DNA of 64,000 nucleotides from Ramlibacter agri (lineage in GTDB: Bacteria > Pseudomonadota > Gammaproteobacteria > Burkholderiales > Burkholderiaceae_C), in NCBI RefSeq assembly GCF_012927085.1, contig NZ_JABBFX010000001.1, positions 1,674,001-1,738,000 of the forward strand. The letters are read 5' to 3'. The notes below the pieces were generated by a model. The model did no database searches. It saw only the letters and a program-made list of their open reading frames with translations, and was not told the origin of the DNA. The position numbers and the translations under genes are program-made. This document shows positions 26,027 to 35,447 of this stretch, piece by piece. Within the stretch, counting starts at the first letter, position 1. The number at the start of each line of letters is the position of its first letter.

Positions 26027-27037
26027 CTAAATTCGGTCGCGCGTGGTCTGCCGCCGGGTTTCGGCGTGGGTGGAAGCGAAGAACGCCCGCGCGGCGTCGC
26101 AGTCGCGCGCGATGCCCGCCTTCAGGGCATCGAGCCCGTCGTAGCGCAGCTCGTCGTGCAGTTTGTGCAGCAGTTCCACGCGGATGATTTTACCGTAGCC
26201 CCCTTCTTCGTTGAGGTGGGCGGGCCATTGCAGGCAATGCGTCTCCAGCAGCACCCGGCCGCCGTTGACGTCGCGCGGGTCCAGCGAGGGCCGCACGCCC
26301 AGGTTGGCCACGCCTTCCAGCGGCTTGCCGTCCAGGCCGTGGACCCGCACGGCGAAGATGCCGCTGGCGGCCGGTTTCCAGTGCTGGAAGCGCAGGTTCA
26401 GGGTCTTGAAACCGAGGTCGCGGCCGAGCTTGCGGCCATGCACCACGTGCCCGCTGATGCTGTAGGGCCGGCCCAGCAGGCGCGCCGCGCCGGCCATGTC
26501 GCCGCGGGCCAGCGCCTCGCGCACCGCGGAGCTCGAGACGCGCAGGCCGTGCACCTCGTAGCTGTTCATCCGGGCGACGTCGAAGCCGAGGCGGCTGCCG
26601 GCCGAATCGAGCATGGCGTAGTCGCCGGCCCGCTTGGCGCCGAAGCGGAAGTCGTCGCCGACCAGCACGTATTTGGCGCCCAGGCCGCCGACCAGCACGT
26701 CGTCGATGAAGGCTTCGGGCGCCTGGCTGGACAGGCGGGCGTCGAATTTCAGGATGACGCACTGGTCGACGCCGCAGCCTGCCAGCTCGGTGAGCTTGTC
26801 GCGCAGGGTGGCGATGCGCGCCGGCGCCAGCTCGGGCTTGCGATGCACGGACGCGAAGAAGTCGCGCGGGTGCGGCTCGAAGGTGAGCACGCAGCTCGGC
26901 ACGCCGCGATGGCGCGCCTCGTTGTTCAGCAGCGCCAGCATGGCCTGGTGGCCGCGATGCACGCCGTCGAAGTTGCCGATGGTGACCGCGCAGGCCTGCG
27001 CGATGCCCGGGTGGTGGAGTCCGCGGAAGATCTGCAT
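26027..27037 (-). CDS. ribF: Bifunctional riboflavin kinase / FAD synthetase
   Basis: 336 residues. The FAD synthetase (nucleotidyltransferase) half opens with TIGNFDGVHRGHQ (18-30) and contains GDDFRFGAKRAGD. The riboflavin kinase half follows from about 185 with GRPYSISGHVVHGRKLGRDLGF and the 'GVANLGVRPS' motif. It turns riboflavin into FMN and FAD in the cytoplasm. The start at 27037 (MQIFRGLHHP) is conserved; upstream in-frame codons are not needed. It is on the same strand as ileS-lspA downstream, an order common in proteobacteria, and divergent from the HNH gene. Confidence 0.95.
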   Translation of the reverse strand: MQIFRGLHHPGIAQACAVTIGNFDGVHRGHQAMLALLNNEARHRGVPSCVLTFEPHPRDFFASVHRKPELAPARIATLRDKLTELAGCGVDQCVILKFDARLSSQAPEAFIDDVLVGGLGAKYVLVGDDFRFGAKRAGDYAMLDSAGSRLGFDVARMNSYEVHGLRVSSSAVREALARGDMAGAARLLGRPYSISGHVVHGRKLGRDLGFKTLNLRFQHWKPAASGIFAVRVHGLDGKPLEGVANLGVRPSLDPRDVNGGRVLLETHCLQWPAHLNEEGGYGKIIRVELLHKLHDELRYDGLDALKAGIARDCDAARAFFASTHAETRRQTTRDRI

Positions 27038-27204
27038 GGTTTGATATGTTTTTGATAGCGGCCGTGGTCCGTGGCGCAAGGCCGACGAACCCATGACTCG
27101 TCACGGTTCCGCCGTCAAAAGAGGGTATATTGTGCTTGACCGCGCTGCCGAGAGGCACCGTCAGCCTCCCGGGGCCTGCGTTCTATGACGGATGGAGGCG
27201 CGAT

Positions 27205-27765
27205 TTGAAGGTATTGAAGCTGTCGGCCCAAGGGCTGCCCCAGTCGTGGATTTCGCTGGAGCAGGCCGTGCTGCACTATGCCGCCGACCAGGTGAGGTGG
27301 GAGGCAGGGGCAGAGGTCGCCGTTTTTCGGGGCGGCATCAATGCCCACAGCGGCCAGCAGTCGATCATTACGGTCAACAGCATCATCGGCACCAAGGGCG
27401 TGCCGAACATCAATCCCTTCGAGCTGAAGCCGGGGCTCACCAACGGCAAGCTGTTCGCGCGCGATCGCAACATCTGCGCCTATTGCAGCGGACTGTTCCA
27501 CGAAGAAGAGCTTACCCGCGAGCACATCGTCCCCTTCGCCCAGAACGGCAAGGACCACTGGATGAACGTGGTGACGGCCTGCCGCTGCTGCAACCACCGC
27601 AAGGGCAGTCGCACGCCGGAACAGGCGGGCATGTCCCTGATCTACACGCCTTATGTTCCCAGCCTGTGGGAAGACTTCATCCTGCGCAATCGCCGCATCC
27701 TGGCGGACCAGATGGAGTTCCTGATGGCGCACCTGCCGAAGAATTCACGGCTGCACGACGCCTGA
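27205..27765 (+). CDS. HNH endonuclease
   Basis: 186 residues from a TTG start, chosen because GGAGG at 27194-27198 sits 6 nt ahead and because the sequence then opens MKVLKLSAQGLPQSW. The HNH fold is at about 90-140: CAYC (91-94), EHIVP (106-110), N121, and CRCCNHRKG (126-133), giving two zinc-binding CxxC pairs around the catalytic His. It is likely a cytoplasmic DNA-cleaving or repair nuclease. No methylase, intein or phage gene is adjacent, so it does not look like a restriction or mobile element. It is convergent with the hydrolase gene, 5 bp apart. Confidence 0.8.
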   Translation: MKVLKLSAQGLPQSWISLEQAVLHYAADQVRWEAGAEVAVFRGGINAHSGQQSIITVNSIIGTKGVPNINPFELKPGLTNGKLFARDRNICAYCSGLFHEEELTREHIVPFAQNGKDHWMNVVTACRCCNHRKGSRTPEQAGMSLIYTPYVPSLWEDFILRNRRILADQMEFLMAHLPKNSRLHDA

Positions 27766-27770
27766 CCAAC

Positions 27771-29138
27771 CTAGTACGTCAGTTCTAGAACGGACACTTC
27801 GTTGTTCGCCAGCGGCCAGCTGCGACCGGCGATGCGTTCGCCGTTGAACTCCCCCATCACGGTGCGAGGCCCGCCTGCGGGCTTGATCCGCGAACTGGCC
27901 ACGCCCGCTCCGGGCAGCGCCCCGGGCGGCGGCGACTGGCCGTCGAAAACCATCCGGTCGCGGCCCGGGTCGAAGTAGCCGCGCGGACGCGTGAAGATCA
28001 CCAGCGATGGAGCCTCGCGGTCGGCCGCGGCAATGCGTTCGGGATGCAGGTTCACCAGGTCGCTCGAGCGCGGGAAAGCGCTGCGGTAGATGTGCGTCAG
28101 GGCATAGCCGGGGGCGCTGACCACGAATTCGTAGGGCGTACCGGGCGTTGCTCGCAACGGTCCCCAATGGCCGTCGGGACCGATCCCCTGCGTGAAGGGC
28201 TCGCCTTTGCGCACCCCGCTCGCGGGATCCAGCGCGTACACCTGCAACTGCGCGCCTGGCAGCGGCAGGTTGTTGGAGAAATTGCCGCTGGCCGGGTCGG
28301 TGGACGACACGCCCAGCCCGGTCACCTTGCCTGCGAGCACGACTTCGTTCTCCGGCACGATCTCCAGCGTCGCCGGCGCGTGGCCGGTGAGGAAACGGAA
28401 CATGGCGTCGAAGGCCGCCGGCGAGAACGCTGTTTCGCGATGGTCCACCCGCGGCAGCACGATGTTGGTCGCGCCTTTCAGCGCCGGGCCGTCGTAGCCG
28501 ACGCCCGTGGCCTGACCGGCCTTGCCGACCCAGCGGCCATCCGGCTGCGCGTACTTGTCGTTGCGGTCCGAACGCAGCGTGAGCCACTGCACCGGCCCCG
28601 TGACTTCGTCGCCGGCCGCGTCCTTGGGCACGTTCAGAGCCTTCAGGAAAGCGCTGGAGGCCGAGAACTCGCTGCCATCCGGCAGGCCGGGCAGCGACAC
28701 CCAGATGCCGTGGTTGGGGACGCCCCCCAGCACCGCGTGGCTGACCTTGGCCGCCCCGTCGCCGTTGGCAATGTAGTTGCGGATGGCATTGCCGCCGCGC
28801 GAGTTGCCCACCAGCACGACGCGGGTCGCGCCGGTGGCCTGCAACACCTTGTCCACTTCGGCGCGCAGGTACTCCATGTGCTCGGTGGTGGACGTCCGGC
28901 CCGCCTGCGCTTTCGTGTCGTCGTCGCGCGCCAGCGGGTAGGGCAGGTCGATCGCATGCAGCCGCTCGCGCGGCCAGCCGTTGGATTCGAAGCGCCAGAT
29001 CGTGGTCTGCCAGATCGAGGCGCTGTCGCCGTTGCCGTGGACGAACACGACCGGCGGGGCGGCTGCGCCGGCCGCCGGCGTGGCGCAACCGCTTGCGAGC
29101 AGCGCGCCGCCGGCCGCCAGGAAGCCGCGGCGGTCCAT
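27771..29138 (-). CDS. Exported alpha/beta hydrolase, putative Tat lipoprotein
   Basis: 455 residues. The N-terminus MDRRGFLAAGGALLASGC combines a twin-arginine-like RR with a lipobox ending at C18. An alpha/beta-hydrolase domain follows (about 28-245) with VFVHGNGD (oxyanion loop) and the nucleophile elbow VGNSRGGNA around residue 112. The C-terminal half (250-455) is beta-rich with a carboxypeptidase-regulatory-like stretch (GPLRATPGTPYEFVVSAPGYA) and no known catalytic motif. It could be an esterase or lipase held at the membrane. Its ATG overlaps the acyl-CoA dehydrogenase stop, so it is the last gene of a fatty-acid or ester catabolic operon. Confidence 0.75.
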   Translation of the reverse strand: MDRRGFLAAGGALLASGCATPAAGAAAPPVVFVHGNGDSASIWQTTIWRFESNGWPRERLHAIDLPYPLARDDDTKAQAGRTSTTEHMEYLRAEVDKVLQATGATRVVLVGNSRGGNAIRNYIANGDGAAKVSHAVLGGVPNHGIWVSLPGLPDGSEFSASSAFLKALNVPKDAAGDEVTGPVQWLTLRSDRNDKYAQPDGRWVGKAGQATGVGYDGPALKGATNIVLPRVDHRETAFSPAAFDAMFRFLTGHAPATLEIVPENEVVLAGKVTGLGVSSTDPASGNFSNNLPLPGAQLQVYALDPASGVRKGEPFTQGIGPDGHWGPLRATPGTPYEFVVSAPGYALTHIYRSAFPRSSDLVNLHPERIAAADREAPSLVIFTRPRGYFDPGRDRMVFDGQSPPPGALPGAGVASSRIKPAGGPRTVMGEFNGERIAGRSWPLANNEVSVLELTY

Positions 29139-30253
29139 CAGGCGAACACGCCCGCGGTGTCCGTCATGCGCTCGGACACTTCGCCCAGCTGGAACAGCGT
29201 GTCGCCGTAGACCAGCTCGAGCTGCGTCAGCTTGCGGAAGTAGTGGCTGCCCACGTATTCGTCGGTCACGCCGATGCCGCCATGCAGCTGCACCGAGTTC
29301 TGGCCGACGAAGCGCGTCGACACGCCCAGCTGGTACTTGGCGCGGGCCAGCGCGCGGCGGCGCTCTTCGGCCGGCGCGTTCAGCTTCAGCGAAGCGTAGT
29401 AGCTCATGGAACGCGCCAGTTCCTGCTGCATCTTCATGTCGGCCATGCGATGGCGCAGGGCCTGGAAGGTGGCGAGCGTGACGCCGAACTGCTTGCGGGT
29501 GTTGAGGTACTCCGCGGTCAGTTCCATCGTCTTGTCGATCGCGCCCACGCCTTCCGCGCAGGTGCAGGCGATGGCGATGTCCACGGCGTGTTCCAGCGCC
29601 GGCAGGCCGTCGGCTGCGATCAGCGTCGCGGGCGCGTCGCGGAAGTTCACTTCGGCGGCGCGGCCTTCATCGACGGTCGGATAGCCGCGGGTCGTCACGC
29701 CCTGCGCGCTGCGCTCGACGAGGAAGAGGGCGATCTTGCCGTTGGCCTGGGCCGGCACCAGGAAGGCGTCGGCCTGGTCGCCTGCGGGCACGACGCTCTT
29801 GGCGCCGCTCAGCTTCCAGTTGCCGCCCGCTTGCGTGGCGCTGGCTTCACTTTGGTCCAGGCGGTAGCGCGCCTTGCGCTCCTGGTGCGCGAGCACCACC
29901 AGCGCTTCGCCGGAGGCGATCTTGGGCAGCCACTGCGCCTTCACCGCGTCCGGGCCATACGCGCCGAGCACGCCGCTGGCGGCCAGCGAGGCGCCCAGCG
30001 GCTCCAGCACGATGCCGCGGCCCAGTTCTTCCAGCACCACCATCGCTTCGACCGGGCCCATGCCCATGCCGCCGTGTTCTTCCGGCACGTAGAGGCCGGT
30101 CAGCCCCAGTTCCGCCAGTTCGTTGTAGGCCGCGCGGTCGAAGCCGCCGGCCTTGACGATGCCGTGCCGGCGCTCGAAGGTGTAGCTGCGGTCCACCCAC
30201 TTGCGGACCGCGTCGCGCAGCTGTTCCTGTTCGTCGGAGAAATTGAAGTCCAT
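29138..30253 (-). CDS. Acyl-CoA dehydrogenase, small-subunit type (PimD-like)
   Basis: 371 residues with the full acyl-CoA dehydrogenase fold: N-terminal helices (MDFNFSDEQEQLRDAVRKWVD), a beta barrel and C-terminal helices with QLHGGIGVTDEYVGSHYFRK. The usual catalytic Glu region near the C-terminus reads LVYGDTLFQLGE, so the canonical 'EGT' is not there. This fits paired acyl-CoA dehydrogenases in which two different subunits form one enzyme, such as pimeloyl-CoA dehydrogenase. The FAD-dependent reaction introduces a 2,3 double bond in an acyl-CoA. It is 12 bp downstream of its large-subunit partner. The acyl chain is not known from sequence. Confidence 0.85.
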   Translation of the reverse strand: MDFNFSDEQEQLRDAVRKWVDRSYTFERRHGIVKAGGFDRAAYNELAELGLTGLYVPEEHGGMGMGPVEAMVVLEELGRGIVLEPLGASLAASGVLGAYGPDAVKAQWLPKIASGEALVVLAHQERKARYRLDQSEASATQAGGNWKLSGAKSVVPAGDQADAFLVPAQANGKIALFLVERSAQGVTTRGYPTVDEGRAAEVNFRDAPATLIAADGLPALEHAVDIAIACTCAEGVGAIDKTMELTAEYLNTRKQFGVTLATFQALRHRMADMKMQQELARSMSYYASLKLNAPAEERRRALARAKYQLGVSTRFVGQNSVQLHGGIGVTDEYVGSHYFRKLTQLELVYGDTLFQLGEVSERMTDTAGVFA

Positions 30254-30265
30254 GTCTGCCTCTCC

Positions 30266-31444
30266 TCAGCCCAGCACCGTCTGGGCGACGATGTTGCGCT
30301 GCACTTCGTTGGAACCGCCGTAGATGGTGGTCTTGCGCATGTTGAAGTAGGTGGCGGCCAGCGGCGCCAGGGCGGCGGCGCCCACGTAGTCGCCCTGGTA
30401 ACCGGCTTCCATCGCCTCGCGGATGAAGGGGATGGCATAGGGGCCGGCGGCCAGCATCATCAGCTCGGAATAGCGCTGCTGGATCTCGCTGCCCTTGATC
30501 TTCAGCAGGCCGGCGATGTCCAGCGGGTTCTTGCCGGATTTCTCGGCGGACAGCACGCGCAGCACCAGCATTTCCAGCGCCACCACGTCCACTTCCAGCT
30601 TGGCGATCTCGTCGCGGAAGCGGCGGTCGTCGTACACGCCTTCGCTCCTGGCGATGCGCTTCAGCCGTTCCAGCTCGCGCTTGGCGCGGTTGACGTCGGC
30701 GATGTTGGTGCGCTCGTGCGAAAGCAGGTGCTTGGCGTAGGTCCAGCCCTTGTTCTCTTCGCCGATCAGGTTCTCGGCCGGCACTTCGACGTTGTCGAAG
30801 AACACCTCGTTCACCTCGTGGCCGCCATCGAGCATGATGATCGGACGCACCGTGATGCCGGGCGTCTTCATGTCGATCAGCAGGAAGGAGATGCCGGTCT
30901 GCGGCTTGCCTTCGGTGGAGGTGCGCACCAGGCAGAAGATCCACTCGCCGTACTGGGCCAGCGTGGTCCAGGTCTTCTGGCCGTTGACGATGAACTTGTC
31001 GCCCTTGCGCTCGGCGCGCGTCTTCAGCGAAGCCAGGTCGGAGCCCGAGCCCGGCTCGCTGTAGCCCTGGCTCCACCAGACTTCGCCGCTGGCGATGCCG
31101 GGGAGGAAGCGCTTCTGCTGCTCGGGCGAGCCGAAGGCCATGATGACCGGGGCCACCATCACCGGGCCGAAGGGCACGATGCGCGGTGCGCCGGCCAGCG
31201 CCAGTTCTTCCTCGAACAGGTGCTTCTGCACGGCGCTCCAGCCGGGGCCGCCGAACTGCTTGGGCCAGCCGTAGCCCAGCCAGCCCTTCTTGCCCAGGAT
31301 CTTCGCCCAGCGCTGCATGTCGTCGCGGGTCAGGTGGAGGGCGTTGTGCACCTTGTGCGCGATGTCCTGCGGCAGGGTCTCGCGCACCCAGGCGCGGATG
31401 TCCTCCCGGAATTTCTGTTCTTCAGGGGTGAAGGCAAGGTCCAT
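30266..31444 (-). CDS. Acyl-CoA dehydrogenase, large-subunit type (PimC-like)
   Basis: 392 residues. The opening MDLAFTPEEQKFREDIRAW and GKKGWLGYGWPKQFGGPGW are typical of the large subunit of pimeloyl-CoA-type dehydrogenases. YSEPGSGSDLASLKT binds FAD and substrate, and IYGGSNEVQRNIVAQ near the C-terminus replaces the 'YEGT' catalytic motif with YGGS. It probably forms a heteromeric enzyme with the next gene; both act in the cytoplasm on medium-chain or dicarboxylyl-CoA esters. It is first in a three-gene operon that ends with an exported hydrolase. No CoA ligase or thiolase is adjacent. Confidence 0.87.
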   Translation of the reverse strand: MDLAFTPEEQKFREDIRAWVRETLPQDIAHKVHNALHLTRDDMQRWAKILGKKGWLGYGWPKQFGGPGWSAVQKHLFEEELALAGAPRIVPFGPVMVAPVIMAFGSPEQQKRFLPGIASGEVWWSQGYSEPGSGSDLASLKTRAERKGDKFIVNGQKTWTTLAQYGEWIFCLVRTSTEGKPQTGISFLLIDMKTPGITVRPIIMLDGGHEVNEVFFDNVEVPAENLIGEENKGWTYAKHLLSHERTNIADVNRAKRELERLKRIARSEGVYDDRRFRDEIAKLEVDVVALEMLVLRVLSAEKSGKNPLDIAGLLKIKGSEIQQRYSELMMLAAGPYAIPFIREAMEAGYQGDYVGAAALAPLAATYFNMRKTTIYGGSNEVQRNIVAQTVLG

Positions 31445-31470
31445 GGGGTGTCTCCGAATAGCTCGCTGAT

Positions 31471-32145
31471 TTAAGCACGGTCGTTCGTTTTGGCCTGTCC
31501 GGGCGGCGACAAACCAAGTTGGGCGCTGAGGTCGGCGAAGGCAGCGCGCAGCTGGGCGACCTCCGCTTCCAGGGCGGCGACGCGTCCGGCCAGGCCGGCG
31601 GCGCCCACAGCCGGAGCCGGGCTCTCGTCCACCGCAGCCACTTCCACGGGCCCGCACAGCAGGTGGGCCCAGCGTGTTTCGCGGGCGCCCGGTGCCCGCG
31701 GCAGTTGCACCACCAGCGCGCCGCCGCGCTCCTCGGGCCGGTCCTTCATTTCTTCCAGGAAGGCTTCCACGGAGGAGATGTCGGCAAAGCGGTACCAGCG
31801 CTCGCTGTGGATGCGCAGCTCGCCAGCCGTCTGGGGACCGCGCAGCATCAGCAGGCCCAGCAGCACGGCGGACTGCTCCGGCACCACCATGGCACGCTGG
31901 AAGTTGTGTTCCCATCGATCGGTGCGGCTTCCGCGGGTCGTGAAGGCTAGCGAGCGCCGCTTCAATCCGTCCAGGGCCTCCTGCACCTCCGCGTCACTCA
32001 GGTTGGTGACGGGGTCGCGGCTGCTTTTCTGGTTGCAGCCGGCCACCAGCGCGTTGAGCGACATCGGATAGGTGTCCGGCACGGTGCGTGCCTTCTCCAT
32101 GAGCGTGCCAAGCACGCGGGCTTCGGTAAGAGTCAGTGCTTCCAT
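31471..32145 (-). CDS. YceH family protein (DUF480)
   Basis: 224 residues. The opening '[43 protein letters not shown]' pattern is diagnostic of YceH/DUF480, which folds as two winged-helix units. A coiled-coil tail (about 185-212, '[19 protein letters not shown]') closes the chain. The molecular role is unknown in the family, although winged-helix folds suggest nucleic-acid or protein binding. It is divergent from purN (27 bp between start codons), so the two probably share a very compact promoter region. The frame is open upstream only as a shadow of purN. Confidence 0.9.
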   Translation of the reverse strand: MEALTLTEARVLGTLMEKARTVPDTYPMSLNALVAGCNQKSSRDPVTNLSDAEVQEALDGLKRRSLAFTTRGSRTDRWEHNFQRAMVVPEQSAVLLGLLMLRGPQTAGELRIHSERWYRFADISSVEAFLEEMKDRPEERGGALVVQLPRAPGARETRWAHLLCGPVEVAAVDESPAPAVGAAGLAGRVAALEAEVAQLRAAFADLSAQLGLSPPGQAKTNDRA

Positions 32146-32172
32146 TCGAGGACTGGGATAATCGCCGCCCAC

Positions 32173-32754
32173 ATGAAGAACATCGTGATCCTGATTTCCG
32201 GCGGGGGCTCCAATATGGCCGCCATTGTGCGCGCTGCCCAGCGCGACAACTGGCGCGAGCGTTTCGGCGCGCGCGTGGCGGCCGTGGTGAGCAACCGGGC
32301 GGATGCCGGCGGCCTGGCTTTCGCCCGCGAGCAGGGCATCGCCACCGAGGTCGTGGACCACAAGGCCTTTCCCAGCCGCGAGGCCTTCGACGAGGCCCTG
32401 GCCGCCGCCATCGACAGCCACCAGCCCGCGCTGGTGGTGCTGGCCGGCTTCATGCGCATCCTGACGCCCGGCTTCGTGGCGCGCTACCAGGGGCGCCTGT
32501 TGAACATCCATCCCTCGCTGCTGCCTGCCTTCCCCGGCCTGCACACGCACCAGCGCGCCATCGAGGCCGGCTGCAAGTTCCACGGCGCCACCGTGCACCA
32601 GGTGACGGCGGAGCTGGACTACGGCCCGATCCTGGAGCAAGCCGTGGTGCCCGTGCTGCCGCACGACACGCCCGAGGCGCTGGCCGCCCGCGTGCTGACG
32701 CAGGAACACCAGATCTACCCGCGCGCCGTCGCCGAACTCCTGCCCGCCCTGTAA
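32173..32754 (+). CDS. purN: Phosphoribosylglycinamide formyltransferase
   Basis: 193 residues, normal size. [11 protein letters not shown] binds the substrate phosphate. The catalytic Asn-His pair lies in [18 protein letters not shown], and the Asp in [10 protein letters not shown] completes the active site. It transfers a formyl group from 10-formyltetrahydrofolate to GAR in purine synthesis. Its stop overlaps the ATG of the RNA methyltransferase gene by one base (TAATG), so translation is coupled. Confidence 0.96.
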   Translation: MKNIVILISGGGSNMAAIVRAAQRDNWRERFGARVAAVVSNRADAGGLAFAREQGIATEVVDHKAFPSREAFDEALAAAIDSHQPALVVLAGFMRILTPGFVARYQGRLLNIHPSLLPAFPGLHTHQRAIEAGCKFHGATVHQVTAELDYGPILEQAVVPVLPHDTPEALAARVLTQEHQIYPRAVAELLPAL

Positions 32755-34022
32755 TGCATCCCAAAGCCCTGCTGGAGGCCTGCGCCGACCTGGTCCGCGA
32801 AGTCCTCAAACTGGAACACCCGGCCGACGCCGTCGTCTCGCGCTTTTTCCGAGACCATCGCAACCTCGGCCCGCGTGAACGCGCCACCCTGGCCGAAACC
32901 GCCTACGGCGTGCTGCGGCGCAAGCTGCTGTACGAATTCCTGGCCCGCTCCGGCAGCGGCCCGCGCGAGCGCCGGCTGGCCATCCTGGGCTTCGCCGGCC
33001 CGCGCGAGTTCCTGCTGTCGGCCCTGAACGAGGACGAAAAGGCCTGGCTCAAGGCCTGCGACGCCGTGCCCGCGGCGGAACTGCAGGACCGCCACCGCCA
33101 CAACCTGCCGGACTGGCTGGTCACGGCGCTGCAGGAGCAGCTGGGCGAGGCGGAGTTCTGGTCGCTGGCCGAAAGCCTGATGCTGCCGGCGCCGCTGGAC
33201 CTGCGCGTGAACGCGCTCACGGACAAGCGCGAGGACGTGCGGCAGGAGCTGCAGCTGGCCGGCATCCACGCCAAGCTGACGCCGTATTCGCCCTGGGGCC
33301 TGCGGGTGGACGGCAAGCCGGCCCTGACCAAGCTGGACGCCTTCGCCCGCGGCGCCATCGAGGTGCAGGACGAGGGTTCGCAACTGCTGGCCCTGATCAC
33401 CGACGCCCGGCGCGGGCAGATGGTGGTGGATTTCTGCGCCGGAGCCGGCGGCAAGACGCTGGCGCTGGGCGCGGCGATGCGCAGTACCGGCCGGCTCTAC
33501 GCCTTCGACGTGTCGGCCCACCGGCTGGACGCGCTGAAGCCGCGGCTGGCGCGCAGCAAGCTGTCCAACGTGCACCCGGCGGCCATCGCCCACGAGCGCG
33601 ACGAGCGGATCAAGCGGCTGGCCGGCAAGATCGACCGGGTGATCGTGGACGCGCCGTGTTCCGGCCTGGGAACCTTGCGCCGGAATCCGGATCTCAAGTG
33701 GAGGCAGGATCCGCAAGCCGTGGGCGAATTGACCGCCAAGCAGACGGCCATCCTGGAAAGCGCGGCGCGCCTGCTGAAACCGGGCGGGCGCCTCGTCTAC
33801 GCCACTTGCAGCGTGCTGCGGGCGGAAAACGAGGGGATCGCCGAGGCTTTCGGCCTGGCTCACCCGCAGTTCCGGCCGGTGCCGGTGCGGGAATTGCTGG
33901 AACACGGCAAGGTGGCGGGGGCGGCCAGCCTCTGCAGCGGAGAAGAGGGCCGTTACCTGCGCTTGTGGCCGGACCGGCACGCGACGGACGGTTTCTTCGC
34001 GGCCGCATGGGAGCGGGTCTAG
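32754..34022 (+). CDS. RsmB/NOP family class I SAM-dependent RNA m5C methyltransferase
   Basis: 422 residues. An N-terminal NusB-like helical region (about 1-130) precedes the methyltransferase core. SAM-binding motif I is [16 protein letters not shown]. The two catalytic Cys residues are in [18 protein letters not shown] (motif IV) and [12 protein letters not shown] (motif VI). These mark the RsmB/NOP family that methylates cytosine-5 in rRNA or tRNA. Whether it is true RsmB is uncertain, because fmt, its usual neighbour, is absent and another paralogue could exist. It follows purN directly. Confidence 0.88.
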   Translation: MHPKALLEACADLVREVLKLEHPADAVVSRFFRDHRNLGPRERATLAETAYGVLRRKLLYEFLARSGSGPRERRLAILGFAGPREFLLSALNEDEKAWLKACDAVPAAELQDRHRHNLPDWLVTALQEQLGEAEFWSLAESLMLPAPLDLRVNALTDKREDVRQELQLAGIHAKLTPYSPWGLRVDGKPALTKLDAFARGAIEVQDEGSQLLALITDARRGQMVVDFCAGAGGKTLALGAAMRSTGRLYAFDVSAHRLDALKPRLARSKLSNVHPAAIAHERDERIKRLAGKIDRVIVDAPCSGLGTLRRNPDLKWRQDPQAVGELTAKQTAILESAARLLKPGGRLVYATCSVLRAENEGIAEAFGLAHPQFRPVPVRELLEHGKVAGAASLCSGEEGRYLRLWPDRHATDGFFAAAWERV

Positions 34023-34032
34023 GTGGCTCAGC

Positions 34033-34048
34033 CTGGGAAAAATCCCAG
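34033..34048. other. Small hairpin after the RNA methyltransferase gene
   Basis: CTGGGA (34033-34038) pairs with TCCCAG (34043-34048) over an AAAA loop. There is no following T-run, so it may only stabilise or weakly end the purN transcript. Confidence 0.35.
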
Positions 34049-34075
34049 TACGTGGTTTCCGGTCCCAAATAAGTG

Positions 34076-34104
34076 TTAGCGGATTGAACCCCCACCTTTA
34101 GAAT
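34076..34104 (+). promoter_or_regulatory. Candidate sigma-70 promoter for the desaturase gene
   Basis: TTAGCG at 34076-34081 and TAGAAT at 34099-34104 are separated by 17 bp. The -10 matches the consensus at five of six positions and the -35 is weak. It lies about 58 bp ahead of the ATG. Assignment is by eye only. Confidence 0.4.
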
Positions 34105-34161
34105 CCGTCCAACCGTCTCGCAGCGTTTTGCTGCGCCTACCGAGAAAGAGAACACATTTCC

Positions 34162-35376
34162 ATGTTGCTTCCCGACTGGGCCGTCCTGAACGCGGCGATC
34201 GACTGGCTCGCCCACGGTCTTTGGGATCTGTCCTGGTGGCAGATCGTGCTGTACACGCTCGCCACGACCCACATCACGATCGCGGCCGTGACCATCTTCC
34301 TGCACCGGACGCAAGCGCACCGGGCGATGGACCTGCACGCCATCCCGTCGCACTTTTTCCGTTTCTGGCTGTGGCTGGGCACGGGCATGGTGACCAAGGA
34401 ATGGGTCGCCATCCACCGCAAGCACCACGCCAAGTGCGAAACCGTGGATGACCCGCACAGCCCGCAGACCCGCGGCATCGACGCCGTGCTGTGGCGCGGT
34501 GCCGAGATGTACCGCGCGGAAGCCAAGAACATGGAAACCATGGCCAAGTTCGGCCACGGCACGCCCAACGACTGGATCGAGCGCAACCTGTACACCCGCT
34601 ACAGCTGGCAGGGCGTCGGCGTCATGCTGATCCTGAACCTGGCCCTGTTCGGCGCCGTCGGCGCGGCCGTGTGGGCCGTGCAGATGCTGTGGATCCCGAT
34701 CACCGCCGCCGGCATCATCAACGGCATCGGCCACTACTGGGGCTACCGCAACTTCGAGGCGCCGGACGCCAGCACGAACATTTCGCCCTGGGGCGTCATC
34801 ATCGGCGGCGAGGAACTGCACAACAACCACCACACGTACCCGACCTCGGCCAAGTTCGCCGTGAAGAAGTACGAGTTCGACATCGGCTGGGTCTACATCA
34901 GCCTCATGCGCAAGATCGGCTGGGCCACCGTCAAGAAGGTCCCGCCGAAGCTGGTGCTGGGCGCGATCAAGCCCGTGGCCGACGAGAAGACGCTGGAGGC
35001 GGTCATCGCCAACCGCTACGAGGTGATGGCCGGCTACGCCCGCGAAATGAAGCGCGCCTGCAAGGCCGAGATCTCCGCGCTGCAGCAGAAGGGTGGCGAC
35101 TCCGCGCTGCTGAAGTCGGCCAAGCGCTGGCTGCACCGTGACGACGACAAGGTGCCGGCCGCCGCCCGCCCGCAGCTGGCCCAGGCCCGCGCCGCCCACC
35201 CGGTGCTGGACAAGATGGTCACCATGCGCGAAGAGCTGCGCCAGATGTGGATGAACACCAGCCACTCGCGCGAGCAGCTGGCCGTCGACCTGCAGGCCTG
35301 GTGCCGCCGCGCCGAGGAAAGCGGGATCGAGGCCCTGCGCCAGTTCTCGCTGAAGCTGCGCGCCGCGCACGCCTGA
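34162..35376 (+). CDS. Membrane fatty-acid desaturase (DesA/delta-9 type)
   Basis: 404 residues. Three histidine clusters bind the di-iron centre: HRTQAH (48-53), HRKHH (85-89) and HNNHH near residue 225. Hydrophobic segments lie around 25-46, 65-80 and 150-185. This is the acyl-lipid or acyl-CoA desaturase layout, placing a double bond in membrane fatty acids with O2 and an electron donor. The C-terminal about 130 residues (after 275) form a soluble helical tail with many Lys/Arg/Ala residues, longer than in the minimal family. The gene stands alone between a promoter candidate and a clear terminator. Confidence 0.88.
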   Translation: MLLPDWAVLNAAIDWLAHGLWDLSWWQIVLYTLATTHITIAAVTIFLHRTQAHRAMDLHAIPSHFFRFWLWLGTGMVTKEWVAIHRKHHAKCETVDDPHSPQTRGIDAVLWRGAEMYRAEAKNMETMAKFGHGTPNDWIERNLYTRYSWQGVGVMLILNLALFGAVGAAVWAVQMLWIPITAAGIINGIGHYWGYRNFEAPDASTNISPWGVIIGGEELHNNHHTYPTSAKFAVKKYEFDIGWVYISLMRKIGWATVKKVPPKLVLGAIKPVADEKTLEAVIANRYEVMAGYAREMKRACKAEISALQQKGGDSALLKSAKRWLHRDDDKVPAAARPQLAQARAAHPVLDKMVTMREELRQMWMNTSHSREQLAVDLQAWCRRAEESGIEALRQFSLKLRAAHA

Positions 35377-35396
35377 GGCAGCTACCTCTTTCCCGC

Positions 35397-35425
35397 AAAA
35401 GGCCCGCGCAAGTGGGCCTTTTTTA
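35397..35425 (+). terminator. Rho-independent terminator after the desaturase gene
   Basis: AAAAGGCCC (35397-35405) pairs with GGGCCTTTT (35414-35422) around an 8-nt loop and is followed by more T residues. Confidence 0.9.
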
Positions 35426-35447
35426 TGGGGCCGGGCTAGGATGGGAC

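Noticed and set aside
27205..27765. HNH endonuclease as part of a restriction system, intein or prophage
   Set aside because: No methyltransferase, phage or homing context is present and neighbours are housekeeping genes.
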